Shown in pieces: positions 23,300 through 31,341 of a stretch of 31,401 nucleotides of DNA. Where the stretch lies: positions 1 to 31,401 of the forward strand of contig URIX01000016.1 in NCBI GenBank assembly GCA_900547975.1. Direction: 5' to 3'. Both the position numbers and the translations under genes were made by a program. Under the pieces are notes generated by a model that saw only the letters and a list, made by a program, of their open reading frames with translations, was not told where the DNA came from and did no database searches. Numbering within the stretch: the first letter of the stretch is position 1; each line of letters begins with the position of its first letter. Source of the stretch: an uncultured Eubacteriales bacterium (lineage in GTDB: Bacteria; Bacillota; Clostridia; Christensenellales; CAG-917).

Positions 23300-23854
23300 T
23301 CAGTCCTCGTCGTCCTCGATTTCGCTCGGCAATATGCGGCGATAAGGGGCGGTGTCGTACTTCGAGGAATGAGGAAGGGGAATATGCGCCGCAATCATCG
23401 CTTTTTTAAGCGCGAACGTGAAGGGCAATCCCAAAACGATACAAGTTATGATTTGCGAAGCGAGTATCTCGAACATCGCGATATAGTAGATTGTGGACGC
23501 GTCGTTAAGCACGAATATGAGGGGAACGAGGAGCGTGTTGGCAATTATCGGCGGAAGCGTTGCAAGTATGGGGCGGCGGCGCAAAAGATAAGTTCCCACC
23601 GCGCCGATAAGCGTTGCGAGCGTGCCCAAAACCATATCGAATACACCGAACGGCGAGAAGAAAAAGTTGGTGAAAAAACAACCTATCGCAAGCCCGGGGA
23701 TTGCTTCGGGGAAGATGAGCGGAAGCAATACGAGAATTTCGGATATGCGGAATTGCACCGGACCGAACGCTATTGCGCTGAGTGCTACGGACAAGGCAAA
23801 GTACAAAGCGGCAATGACAGCCGCTCTTGCCATATAAACAAGAGATCTTTTCAA
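23300..23854 (-). CDS. queT: QueT family ECF transporter substrate-binding subunit
   Basis: QueT proteins are the S components of energy-coupling-factor transporters that import queuosine precursors such as preQ1. The 184-residue protein has about five or six membrane segments and the family segment FGPVQFRISEILVLLP (near 31-46), followed by GCFFTNFFFSPFG. The start is a TTG at 23854 with GAGGTG at a good distance. The shared energising subunits (EcfA, EcfT) are not nearby, as is usual. A preQ1-I riboswitch in front of the gene independently supports the substrate. The C-terminal tail is acidic (EIEDDED). Confidence 0.88.
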   Translation of the reverse strand: MKRSLVYMARAAVIAALYFALSVALSAIAFGPVQFRISEILVLLPLIFPEAIPGLAIGCFFTNFFFSPFGVFDMVLGTLATLIGAVGTYLLRRRPILATLPPIIANTLLVPLIFVLNDASTIYYIAMFEILASQIITCIVLGLPFTFALKKAMIAAHIPLPHSSKYDTAPYRRILPSEIEDDED

Positions 23855-23860
23855 AATACA

Positions 23861-23900
23861 CCTCGGTTTTTTTTATTGATGGGTATTGCCGACACCATCG
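23861..23900 (-). promoter_or_regulatory. preQ1-I riboswitch in front of queT
   Basis: On the minus strand, GATGG (23899-23895) and CCATC (23882-23878) form P1 around the 12-nt loop TGTCGGCAATAC, the same loop length as in the Bacillus subtilis queC aptamer. An A-rich tail follows (AATAAAAAAAA). Its end, CCGA (23866-23863), is exactly complementary to TCGG in the loop, giving the H-type pseudoknot. The conserved C after the loop's pairing segment and the ACCC before P1 closure are present. CCGA overlaps GAGG, the ribosome binding site, so ligand binding should block translation. A TATGAT hexamer at 23916-23911 could be the -10. Confidence 0.88.
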
Positions 23901-23971
23901 AAAGTATGTTATCATAACCAAAAAGAAAACGCAATCGAAAAACATCGCTCGAAAACATTTTATCGTATGTT

Positions 23972-24001
23972 TTGACTTTGTTTTGAAAATCCGCATATAA
24001 T
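23972..24001 (+). promoter_or_regulatory. Promoter of the flavin-reductase-like gene
   Basis: TTGACT (23972-23977), an 18-nt spacer and TATAAT (23996-24001) lie 20 nt before the ATG, with GAGAGG as ribosome binding site. Confidence 0.7.
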
Positions 24002-24021
24002 AGACTTCGAGAGGAAAAACC

Positions 24022-24489
24022 ATGCACAGATTCGACGAATTATCTTGTCTGAACACGGCGTTCAACACGGGCGCGTTTCTTTGTTCGGGCGACAACGTTA
24101 TGACAATAAGTTGGGGAACGGTCGGCGTTATGTGGGGCAAAAAGGTCTTCGTTGCGCCCGTAAGAGACAGCCGTTTCACAAAAGAGTTTATCGACAAACT
24201 CGCAACGTTTACGGTGAGCGTTCCCAAACAAGGCGAAATGCTTTCCGCAATCAGATTCTGCGGCACGAAAAGCGGTCGCGAATACGACAAGTGGGCGGAA
24301 TGTTCGCTTGAAAAAGTCAAGGCAAAAAGAGTGGACGGCTACGTCGTGGGCGGCTGTCAAAGGTACTTCGAGTGCAAGGTCATAGGCGTTGTGCCTATGG
24401 CGAATATGGACTTGAAAGACGTTGAAAAATGGTATCCGCAAAAGGATTTGCATACGTTTTATTTCGGTGAAATAGTAGAGGAATACTGA
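24022..24489 (+). CDS. Flavin reductase-like (flavoredoxin-type) FMN-binding protein
   Basis: The 155-residue protein fits the small split-barrel FMN-binding family. The segment GDNVMTISWGTVGVMWGKKVFVAPVRDSRFT (written here only in part: MTISWG, VFVAPVRDSR, FTVSVP) carries the pattern that in flavoredoxins contacts FMN and lines the dimer interface. Substrate and partner are unknown; relatives reduce flavin with NAD(P)H or act as electron carriers. C79 in IRFCGTKSG is a conserved position in this subgroup and could be redox active. It overlaps the next gene by one base, suggesting coupled translation. Confidence 0.8.
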   Translation: MHRFDELSCLNTAFNTGAFLCSGDNVMTISWGTVGVMWGKKVFVAPVRDSRFTKEFIDKLATFTVSVPKQGEMLSAIRFCGTKSGREYDKWAECSLEKVKAKRVDGYVVGGCQRYFECKVIGVVPMANMDLKDVEKWYPQKDLHTFYFGEIVEEY

Positions 24490-24773
24490 TGAAAATTTGG
24501 GCAAAAGTTATGAAAGGCGACAAGATTTTGCGCGACGTGATTTATGAGAGCGAACTTTCGCTCACACCGTCCAACTTCCAAAAGATGTTGCAAGAAATAT
24601 CCTACAAAGTGGACGTGGCAACACCCGTGAATCTTCCGACGCACTTCAAGCATTTTGAAAGATTCAACCGCGTGAAATACCTTCCGCGCGACTTTATCGA
24701 GGAAGTGGACTACACATCTTTCGTGCTTGAAAGAGTGATTGAAAAGCCGAAGCCGAAGCAATTTTACGTCTGA
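24489..24773 (+). CDS. Hypothetical small protein coupled to the flavin-reductase-like gene
   Basis: I do not recognise this 94-residue protein. It is soluble and basic, with no signal peptide or membrane segment: MKIWAKVMKGDKIL, then two helices, then a proline- and aromatic-rich C-terminus. The start codon shares a base with the preceding stop (TGATG), so translation is probably coupled to the flavin-reductase-like gene. A terminator 57 bp downstream closes the two-gene unit. The pairing suggests a shared process, but nothing in the sequence says which. Confidence 0.75.
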   Translation: MKIWAKVMKGDKILRDVIYESELSLTPSNFQKMLQEISYKVDVATPVNLPTHFKHFERFNRVKYLPRDFIEEVDYTSFVLERVIEKPKPKQFYV

Positions 24774-24829
24774 TGGCTGACGAAATCAAATTGCTTGCAA
24801 ATTAGCAAAAAAAGCACTTTATTGTATCG

Positions 24830-24854
24830 AAACGCACGCTTAAAGCGCGCGTTT
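24830..24854 (+). terminator. Terminator before spoVT
   Basis: AAACGCACGCT (24830-24840) pairs with AGCGCGCGTTT (24844-24854) with one mismatch, followed by a T-rich stretch. Confidence 0.8.
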
Positions 24855-24884
24855 TGCGTTTTATTACAAAATTTTCCTTTGCGA

Positions 24885-24913
24885 GAATATAAGCGGAAGT
24901 TTGACTTATACTA
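24885..24913 (+). promoter_or_regulatory. Possible sigmaG-type promoter of spoVT
   Basis: GAATA (24885-24889) and TATACTA (24907-24913), 17 nt apart, resemble the forespore sigmaG pattern GNATR-N17/18-CATNNTA with one difference. No TTGACA-like -35 lies at the sigmaA distance from TATACT. Bacillus spoVT is sigmaG-dependent. The call is tentative. Confidence 0.35.
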
Positions 24914-24930
24914 TGTGAAACGGAGGCTTT

Positions 24931-25458
24931 ATGGCAGTTGGAATCGTAAGAAGAATAGACGAACTCGGTCGAATCGTAATCCCCAAAGAAATGCGAAAGA
25001 CAATGCGACTTCAAGTCGGCGACGAGATGGAAATATCCGCAAACGACGAGGGCTTGACTCTCAAAAGATACAGCGGTTTTCAAAGCGTTTTGCCCTCTTG
25101 CAAAGCGATTATCAAAGCACTTGCAGAGGCAAAGGACTGCGACGCGGTTGCGGTGAGCGCAAACGAAGTCGTCGTTGCCGAAGGCAAAAACAAAAAGCAA
25201 TTTCAAGGCGCGAAAATATCCGACGCGCTCTCAAACAGAATAAGAAGACGAAAGGAAGAAATGCTGGACAAGTCGTCACTCTCAAACGCGTTCGACAACG
25301 TAGACTGTCCCCACGATTGCGCTATCGTTCAACCCGTCGTTGCGGGCGGCGACCTCGTGGGCGCGATTATGCTTATGAAAGACGAATCGCCAAAAGATTC
25401 GGACAAGGATTATTTGCGTTTTTGCGCCGATCTTATTTCGGCGTCGTTGACGGAATGA
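24931..25458 (+). CDS. spoVT: Stage V sporulation protein T, AbrB-family regulator
   Basis: SpoVT tunes gene expression in the developing spore in Bacillus. The 175 residues match its length and two-part layout: an AbrB-type swapped-hairpin DNA-binding domain (about 1-50, VGIVRRIDELGRIVIPKEMR) and a GAF-like C-terminal domain (about 55-175, with NVDCPHDCAIVQPVVAGGDLVGAIML). CGGAGG precedes the ATG. The gene heads a spoVT-yabM-yabN series as in Bacillus subtilis, which supports SpoVT over AbrB, a shorter single-domain protein. The yabM start overlaps its stop (ATGA). Confidence 0.93.
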   Translation: MAVGIVRRIDELGRIVIPKEMRKTMRLQVGDEMEISANDEGLTLKRYSGFQSVLPSCKAIIKALAEAKDCDAVAVSANEVVVAEGKNKKQFQGAKISDALSNRIRRRKEEMLDKSSLSNAFDNVDCPHDCAIVQPVVAGGDLVGAIMLMKDESPKDSDKDYLRFCADLISASLTE

Positions 25459-27185
25459 GAAAGACGGCAAAAAACAAAAAGCGTATGTTTACGGGAGCGG
25501 CGGTTTTGCTCGTCGGCAGCGTCGTTGCAAAAATGCTCGGCGCGCTCTATCGCATTCCGCTCACCAACATTCTCGGCGCGGAAGGTATGGGTATGTACCA
25601 ACTCGTCTTTCCCGTATACGCGTTGTTTATGGTGCTTGCGACGGCGGGTATTCCCACGTCGCTTTCTCGCACGGTTGCCGAAAAACGCGCGCTCGGCGAA
25701 AACACCAAAAAGTATTTTTCCGTCGCTATGTGCGCGCTTTTGGTTTTGGGTATCGCGTTCGGCTTGCTTATGGGCGCGCTTTCCGACGTTCTTGCCACAA
25801 GGCAGGGCAACGCCGACACTCGATTCGGATTTCTGATTATCGCGCCCGCAATAACGTTTGTGTGCGTAATATCGGGTTTTAGAGGCTACTTTCAAGGGCA
25901 GATGTATATGCTTCCCACCGCGCTTTCGAATGTCGTCGAGCAAGTCGTCAAACTCGCCGTCGGAATAGGCGCGTCGTACGCGCTTGCAAAAGGAGGCGTG
26001 ATATACGCCGTATGCGGCGCGCTTTTCGGCGTTACCGTAAGCGAAATCGTTACGGCGGCGTATATGGGCGCAACCTATTTTTTCCGCTCGAAAAAGGAAA
26101 AACGCGAACAACTCGTCGCGCGAGTTTCGTTGCAAGAGCGCGATTTGCAATCGGGCAGTGAAAACGACGTTTTGCAAGGCGAAACGAGGGCGCGGGAAGA
26201 TAAAAATCGAGATAATGCAGTCGCCCGCTCGACCAAAAAAGCGAGATTCGAAAGGGCGTCGAGGGGCGAACTCAAAGGAATGTTGAGGGTTGCGCTTCCC
26301 ATTGCGGCTGTTGCCGCGCTTATGCCGCTTGCAAACTTTTTCGACAGTATAATCATCGTCAATATGCTCGAAGCGTTCGGACTTAAGCAGAGCGTCGCGA
26401 CGGCGCAGTACGGCATAATATCGGGTCCTGTCAACTCGCTGATAAATATGCCCGTCGTTGCGATTATGTCGCTTGCGGTGGCGGTCGTTCCGTCGGTGTC
26501 GGCGTCGAGAGCGACGAGAGATATTGACGGCGTTATGCTCAAAAGCAGTCTTTGCGTGCGCCTTGCCTATCTTTTGGGCATAGCGTTCGCGTTTTATCTT
26601 GCCGTGTTTGCAAGAAACGTCATCGGCGCGCTCTATCCCGCTCTTTCAGAGCAAAACACAGTAGTCGCGGTAAATGTGCTTCGCATAACGGCGGCAAACG
26701 TCGTGTTTTTGTCGGTTATGCAGATATACGTTTCCCTTTTGCAAGCGGTGGACAAAACGAAATACGCCGTATTCAGCCTTATCGCAAGCATAATCGTAAA
26801 AATCGTACTCGACGTAGTTCTTACAAGATATATCGGAATAAACGGCGCGGCAATCGCCTCGCTCGCGCTTCCCGTCGTCGCATATTTTTGCACTCTCGTA
26901 TCTTATTACAAAATATGCGGACTTCGACTTGAAAAAAACGTTGGTCTAAATCTGCTTTCGGGTGTTATAATGGCATTATGCGGAATCGCGGTCGGCTCGT
27001 TTATCAAAAACGATATCGCCTCGCTCGCGATCGGATTCGTGGTCTGCGCGGTTGTGTACGTCTGGCTCGCGTTTCTTTTCAATCTCGTCGGCAAAGACGA
27101 CATTCCGCATCTTCCGCTCAAAAAACTGCTTTGGGCGTTGCATAGGACAATAAGATTTTGGGAGTACAACAATGAAACTCGATGA
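25455..27185 (+). CDS. yabM: YabM/SpoVB-like polysaccharide flippase family protein
   Basis: This polytopic membrane protein of the MOP/MATE flippase superfamily (SpoVB, MurJ-like) probably moves lipid-linked oligosaccharides across the membrane. The frame is open from 24795, but the start at 25455 is chosen because it overlaps the spoVT stop and opens the typical LLVGSVVAKMLGALYRIPLTNILG first helix. The 576 residues contain about 14 hydrophobic segments. An unusually long, highly charged stretch (about residues 210-274, rich in Glu, Arg and Lys) lies between the sixth and seventh helices, on the cytoplasmic side. Its end overlaps yabN by 14 bp. Confidence 0.9.
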   Translation: MRKTAKNKKRMFTGAAVLLVGSVVAKMLGALYRIPLTNILGAEGMGMYQLVFPVYALFMVLATAGIPTSLSRTVAEKRALGENTKKYFSVAMCALLVLGIAFGLLMGALSDVLATRQGNADTRFGFLIIAPAITFVCVISGFRGYFQGQMYMLPTALSNVVEQVVKLAVGIGASYALAKGGVIYAVCGALFGVTVSEIVTAAYMGATYFFRSKKEKREQLVARVSLQERDLQSGSENDVLQGETRAREDKNRDNAVARSTKKARFERASRGELKGMLRVALPIAAVAALMPLANFFDSIIIVNMLEAFGLKQSVATAQYGIISGPVNSLINMPVVAIMSLAVAVVPSVSASRATRDIDGVMLKSSLCVRLAYLLGIAFAFYLAVFARNVIGALYPALSEQNTVVAVNVLRITAANVVFLSVMQIYVSLLQAVDKTKYAVFSLIASIIVKIVLDVVLTRYIGINGAAIASLALPVVAYFCTLVSYYKICGLRLEKNVGLNLLSGVIMALCGIAVGSFIKNDIASLAIGFVVCAVVYVWLAFLFNLVGKDDIPHLPLKKLLWALHRTIRFWEYNNETR

Positions 27186-28227
27186 CGTTCTCAAAGGCTC
27201 GTATCAGCGTTACATAGCCGCAGATTTTTTGTCTACGGTTTTTTTCAACAAGCGCATACCGCTCGTGATTGACGGTATAGACGCGGAAAACGCCGAAAAG
27301 GTCAAAGCAAAACTTTTAGACGTATACGGCGAGGTCGAACTCACCGTAGAGAAGGACGGCGAGGACATAACGACTTGCGTGTCCGAAATAAAAGGCGACG
27401 AGGACGTGATAATCGCGCCGCCCGTATCGCTCGTCGATTGCAAAAGATTCGATTTTTCGGATTTGGAACAGATTATGCACAGACTTCGCGCCGACGACGG
27501 TTGCGAGTGGGACAGAGCGCAAACACACGAGAGTATTCGCATAAATCTCATTGAAGAAGCATACGAACTCGTCGACGCAATCGACCAAAAGGACGTTGCG
27601 GCGATGAAAGAGGAATGCGGCGACGTGCTTATGCAAGCGGTGTTCCACGCCGAGATAGCGCAAAAAGAGGGCGAGTTTAGTTATATGGACGTAATCACGG
27701 GGCTTTGCAGAAAACTCATCGACCGCCACACGCACATATTCGGAAGCAATCGCGCCTCTAACGCCGACGAAGCGCTCGTATTCTGGGAAGCGGCGAAGAA
27801 GAAAGAAAAACACTACAAATCCGCTTCCGACCAAATGGACAGAGTACCCAAAAACTTCCCCGCGTTACTCTATGCGGAGAAGATACAAAAGTATGCCAAA
27901 AAGGTCGGTTTTGACTGGGACGACGTGAGCGGCGCATATCAAAAAATCGCCGAAGAAACCGAGGAACTCAAAAACGCCGACGACGCGCACAGAATTGAAG
28001 AAGGCGGAGATTTGCTCTTTGCCGTCGTCAATGCGTTGCGCTTTTACAAGGTCGAACCCGAACTCGCTTTGCGCGAGGCGAACAAGAAATTTATGCGCAG
28101 ATTTTCAGCAGTCGAGAGCGAAGTCAAGGCAAGCGGCAGAGAGATGAAAGACTGCACGCTCGACGAACTCGACGCGATTTGGAACAAAGTCAAAGAGCGC
28201 GAAAAGAAAGAAAAAGAAAACGCGTAA
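27172..28227 (+). CDS. yabN: MazG family nucleotide pyrophosphohydrolase, YabN-like with truncated methylase domain
   Basis: MazG enzymes hydrolyse NTPs to NMP and pyrophosphate and help clean the nucleotide pool. The 351 residues have two MazG repeats: the first with RADDGCEWDRAQTHES, EEAYELVDAID and EECGDVLMQ, the second with EETEELKNA and EEGGDLLFAVV, the metal-binding acidic clusters. Bacillus YabN carries a complete tetrapyrrole-methylase domain of about 220 residues in front. Here only about 100 remain, similar in layout to its C-terminal half (AADFLSTVF, YGEVELTVEKDG, EDVIIAPP), without the glycine-rich SAM site. GGGAG precedes the ATG. Position after yabM supports the assignment. Confidence 0.88.
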   Translation: MKLDDVLKGSYQRYIAADFLSTVFFNKRIPLVIDGIDAENAEKVKAKLLDVYGEVELTVEKDGEDITTCVSEIKGDEDVIIAPPVSLVDCKRFDFSDLEQIMHRLRADDGCEWDRAQTHESIRINLIEEAYELVDAIDQKDVAAMKEECGDVLMQAVFHAEIAQKEGEFSYMDVITGLCRKLIDRHTHIFGSNRASNADEALVFWEAAKKKEKHYKSASDQMDRVPKNFPALLYAEKIQKYAKKVGFDWDDVSGAYQKIAEETEELKNADDAHRIEEGGDLLFAVVNALRFYKVEPELALREANKKFMRRFSAVESEVKASGREMKDCTLDELDAIWNKVKEREKKEKENA

Positions 28228-28402
28228 CCGCCCAAAACGGCAAGACGAATATCGTTTTTTTGCAAAACTCGAAAGAGCGAAGCGCACGGTTTTTACGGTA
28301 CAAGCAAAGCAAAACAACGCAAAATCGCAAAACACATTTAACCGTATGAAATCGCAAAACAAAGTGTTTACGCATTGAGTTTGCACGGATAAACACCGCA
28401 TT
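28228..28402. other. Intergenic region before dusB
   Basis: These 175 bp are AT-rich without a clear terminator hairpin or a promoter of good quality. The repeated AAATCGCAAAAC element appears at about 28321 and 28349. dusB may be read through from the yabN operon. Confidence 0.4.
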
Positions 28403-29338
28403 ATGCAACTTAAAATAGGCGACGTACAACTTGAAAGCAACATCGTGTTTGCACCCATAGCCGGCTTTTCCGAAGTCGGTTTTCGCCATATGTGCGCAAA
28501 GTACGGCGCAGGACTTACCTACACCGAACTCGTCAGTGCAAAAGGACTTTGCTACGGCAACAAGGGTACGCAAGAGTTGCTTGCAAGAGAGGACTTTTCC
28601 TCGCCGTGCGCCGTGCAACTTTTCGGAAGCGATCCCGAATTTATGTACAAAGCCGCAAAGGACGAGCGTCTTGCAAAGTTTGAAATCGTGGATATAAATA
28701 TGGGTTGCCCCGTCAAAAAAGTGTTCAACAACGGCGACGGAAGCGCGCTTATGAAAAATCCCGATTTGATAACCGAAATCGTGCAAGCGGTCAAAGAGGG
28801 GGCAAAACGCCCCGTGACCGTCAAAATGCGCGCGGGCGTTGATTCGGGCAAACCCGTTGCGGTCGAATGTGCGCTTGCCGCTCAAAAGGGCGGCGCAATC
28901 GCGGTGTGCGTTCACCCTCGATACAGAGAGCAGTTTTACAGCGGCGAAGCCGACCACTCGATAACGAAAACCGTCAAGGAAGCGCTCGACATTCCCGTCA
29001 TAGCGAACGGCGATATAATCGACCTTCGAAGCCTTGCCGGAGTGCGCGATCTTACGGGCGCGGACGGATTTATGATAGGCAGAGGCGCGCTCGGCAGACC
29101 GTGGATTTTTTCAGAACTTAACGGCGGCAACGGCGCGCACGACGTAAAAGCCGATATTTACGAGCATATCGCCGTGCTTCGCAAGTATATGTGCGATTTT
29201 ACCGTCGCAAACGTTATGAAACTTCAACTTTGTTACTACGCAAAGGGCGGCCGCGACGCAAAGGCGGTCAGAGTGGAAATAGGCAAGGCAAAGAGCATCG
29301 ACGATATATTCGACATTGTCGAGAAGTATTTTGCGTGA
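28403..29338 (+). CDS. dusB: tRNA-dihydrouridine synthase, DusB type
   Basis: This flavoenzyme reduces specific uridines in the tRNA D-loop to dihydrouridine using NADPH and FMN. The 311 residues form a TIM barrel, opening with FAPIAGFSEVGFR. The catalytic cysteine is C102 in VDINMGCPVKKV. KMRAGVD, HPRYREQFYSG, VIANGDI and GFMIGRGALGRPW (the FMN phosphate site) follow, then a small helical domain. Start: the ATG at 28403 gives the family N-terminus, but no good ribosome binding site precedes it. The family is certain; the DusB subgroup is the usual one in Bacillota. Confidence 0.94.
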   Translation: MQLKIGDVQLESNIVFAPIAGFSEVGFRHMCAKYGAGLTYTELVSAKGLCYGNKGTQELLAREDFSSPCAVQLFGSDPEFMYKAAKDERLAKFEIVDINMGCPVKKVFNNGDGSALMKNPDLITEIVQAVKEGAKRPVTVKMRAGVDSGKPVAVECALAAQKGGAIAVCVHPRYREQFYSGEADHSITKTVKEALDIPVIANGDIIDLRSLAGVRDLTGADGFMIGRGALGRPWIFSELNGGNGAHDVKADIYEHIAVLRKYMCDFTVANVMKLQLCYYAKGGRDAKAVRVEIGKAKSIDDIFDIVEKYFA

Positions 29339-29407
29339 CGGAATCTCGTTTTTGCGGCAAATTCCGCTTTCCTTATATAATTAGGAAAAGAGAGGCGACG
29401 CGATATT

Positions 29408-29437
29408 TTGAAATTGATTTTCAAACGTATATATGAT
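29408..29437 (+). promoter_or_regulatory. Promoter of the BaiN-like gene, very short leader
   Basis: TTGAAA (29408-29413), an 18-nt spacer and TATGAT (29432-29437) precede the ATG by 11 nt. The predicted leader is only a few bases. Confidence 0.55.
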
Positions 29438-29448
29438 AGAGTAAGAAT

Positions 29449-30651
29449 ATGAATACGCAAAAGTTTGACGTTATAATCATCGGCGGCGGAGCGGGCGGTT
29501 TGTTTTTGGCAAGCCAACTTTCGCCTATGCTCAAAGTCGCGATTTTGGAAAGTAACGACCGCGTGGGCAAGAAATTGCTTGCGACGGGCAACGGCAAGTG
29601 CAATCTCACCAACCTCGATATGAACATCGTGCATTACAACAAGCCGAGTTTCGTCGAGAGTTTTCTCGACCGGTTTGACGCGCACGACACCATAGCGACG
29701 TTTGAAAAGGCGGGACTTATCACCAAAGTCATCGACAAGCGCGTATATCCGTACAGCGAAAGTGCGGCAACCGTACTCGACGTATTGCGCCGAGCGGTAG
29801 AGCGCAACAACGTGCAGGTTTTTACGTCGCATTACGCAAACTTTATAGAGCAATTCAACGACGTATTCAACGTAAGCGGCGTCGTCAAAAACGACGACAA
29901 ACCCAATCAATCGTTTTCATATACAGCAACCAACGTAGTGCTCGCAACGGGCTCGCCGGCGACTTTCGGCAAGGACAGCACGTCCCTTTACACTTCGCTC
30001 GGACACACCGTGCGCCCGATGACGCCGTCCCTCGTACCCATAAAAACCAACAAAGAACCGCTCAAAGGTTTGCAAGGCGTAAGGGTCAAGGCGGGCGTGC
30101 GCATAGGCTATCGCTACGAAACGGGCGAAGTGCTTTTCAAAGATTTCGGCGTGAGCGGAATTGCGGCGTTCAATCTCTCGACCGAGATTGCAAGAGGAAG
30201 AGCCAAAATAGGCGATATGCTCACCGTTGACTTTATGCCCGAATACTCGAAAGCGGAAGTCGAAGATATTTTGACCAAACGCAACAACGGCAACACGGTC
30301 GGCGAATTGCTTTTGGGTACGTTCCACAGCCGAGTGCAAGAGCGAATAATTTGGGCGGCGGGTTGCGATATGGCAGACTCCGCGCAAGGCAAAATCGGCG
30401 CGCTTGCAAACGCGATAAAAAACTACAAATTCACCATAGAAGGTCTTGGCGACGCGTCGCTTGCGCAAGCGATGTCGGGCGGCTTGAACGTAAGTGAATT
30501 TGACGACGACCTTATGTCGCTAAAAGCCAAAAACGCATACGCAATAGGCGAGGCACTCGACATCGACGGCGATTCGGGCGGCTACAATTTGCAATGGGCA
30601 TTTTCAAGCGCAAAGGCAGTCGCAACCGCAATTATGAAAAACAGTTTGTAA
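29449..30651 (+). CDS. BaiN/HI0933-type FAD-dependent oxidoreductase
   Basis: This 400-residue flavoprotein belongs to the HI0933-like family, usually annotated as NAD(P)/FAD-dependent oxidoreductase or aminoacetone oxidase family protein. The N-terminal Rossmann motif VIIIGGGAGGLFLASQL (10-26) binds FAD. It is followed by the family signature VGKKLLATGNGKCNLTN. The C-terminal motif YAIGEALDIDGDSGGYNLQWAFSSA contacts the flavin again. The physiological substrate is not known for most members; BaiN of gut clostridia acts on bile-acid intermediates, but that cannot be inferred here. Cyclophilin follows 49 bp downstream. Confidence 0.9.
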   Translation: MNTQKFDVIIIGGGAGGLFLASQLSPMLKVAILESNDRVGKKLLATGNGKCNLTNLDMNIVHYNKPSFVESFLDRFDAHDTIATFEKAGLITKVIDKRVYPYSESAATVLDVLRRAVERNNVQVFTSHYANFIEQFNDVFNVSGVVKNDDKPNQSFSYTATNVVLATGSPATFGKDSTSLYTSLGHTVRPMTPSLVPIKTNKEPLKGLQGVRVKAGVRIGYRYETGEVLFKDFGVSGIAAFNLSTEIARGRAKIGDMLTVDFMPEYSKAEVEDILTKRNNGNTVGELLLGTFHSRVQERIIWAAGCDMADSAQGKIGALANAIKNYKFTIEGLGDASLAQAMSGGLNVSEFDDDLMSLKAKNAYAIGEALDIDGDSGGYNLQWAFSSAKAVATAIMKNSL

Positions 30652-30700
30652 CCGAAACAACGGTTTACATATTCGAAACGAACATATAAAGAGGTGTTTT

Positions 30701-31216
30701 ATGACATATATTCAAACAAACGAAACAACGAATACCGTTCAGATAGAGATGTCGGACGGCGGCAAAATCATCGTCGAACTCGATGAAAAATCCGCGCCGC
30801 TCACCGTAAAGAATTTTCAAAAACTCGTTGCGCAACATTTTTATGACGGGCTCATTTTCCACAGAGTAATTTCCGGATTTATGATTCAGGGCGGCGACCC
30901 GCAAGGCACGGGTATGGGAGGTAGCAAGGAAACCGTAAAAGGCGAGTTCCGCGCCAACGGCGTCAACAATCCCATCTCGCACGAAAGGGGCGTCATTTCT
31001 ATGGCGCGTTCGCAATTTTACAATTCCGCGTCCTCTCAATTTTTCATTTGTCACGCCGACGCAAAATTTCTCGACGGACAATACGCCGCATTCGGCAAAG
31101 TTGTCGAAGGTATGGACGTCGTTGACCGCATAGCGAGTGTGCCGACGAATAGGGCGGATAGGCCTATGGTTGAGCAGCGCATATCCTCTGTCACCTTTGT
31201 CAAACCTCGCTATTGA
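30701..31216 (+). CDS. Peptidyl-prolyl cis-trans isomerase, cyclophilin type
   Basis: Cyclophilins speed up proline isomerisation during protein folding. The 171 residues have the core motifs: FHRVISGFMIQGGDP (with the catalytic Arg), SMARSQFYNSASSQFFIC, and FAAFGKVVEGMDVVD-like AAFGKVVEGMDVVDRIA. The tryptophan that contacts cyclosporin in human cyclophilin A is not present, as in most bacterial forms. There is no signal peptide, so it is cytoplasmic. GAGGTGTTTT precedes the ATG. A terminator and a repeat follow. Confidence 0.95.
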   Translation: MTYIQTNETTNTVQIEMSDGGKIIVELDEKSAPLTVKNFQKLVAQHFYDGLIFHRVISGFMIQGGDPQGTGMGGSKETVKGEFRANGVNNPISHERGVISMARSQFYNSASSQFFICHADAKFLDGQYAAFGKVVEGMDVVDRIASVPTNRADRPMVEQRISSVTFVKPRY

Positions 31217-31283
31217 GCGAATAACTTTGGACGCGATTGACGCAAGCGTAACAATCGCTATTCCGTCACTTCGTTCCTTACAG

Positions 31284-31311
31284 CACCCCTTTCGTATTAT
31301 CGAGAGGGGTG
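31284..31311 (+). terminator. Terminator of the cyclophilin gene
   Basis: CACCCCTTTCG (31284-31294) pairs with CGAGAGGGGTG (31301-31311) with one mismatch, followed by TTTTTAT. Confidence 0.85.
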
Positions 31312-31341
31312 TTTTTATAATTATAAAATTTAATTAAAACT

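Noticed and set aside
24795..25454. N-terminal extension of the YabM frame by 220 codons
   Set aside because: The extension is an Arg/Lys-rich shadow over spoVT; the true start overlaps the spoVT stop and begins the first membrane helix.
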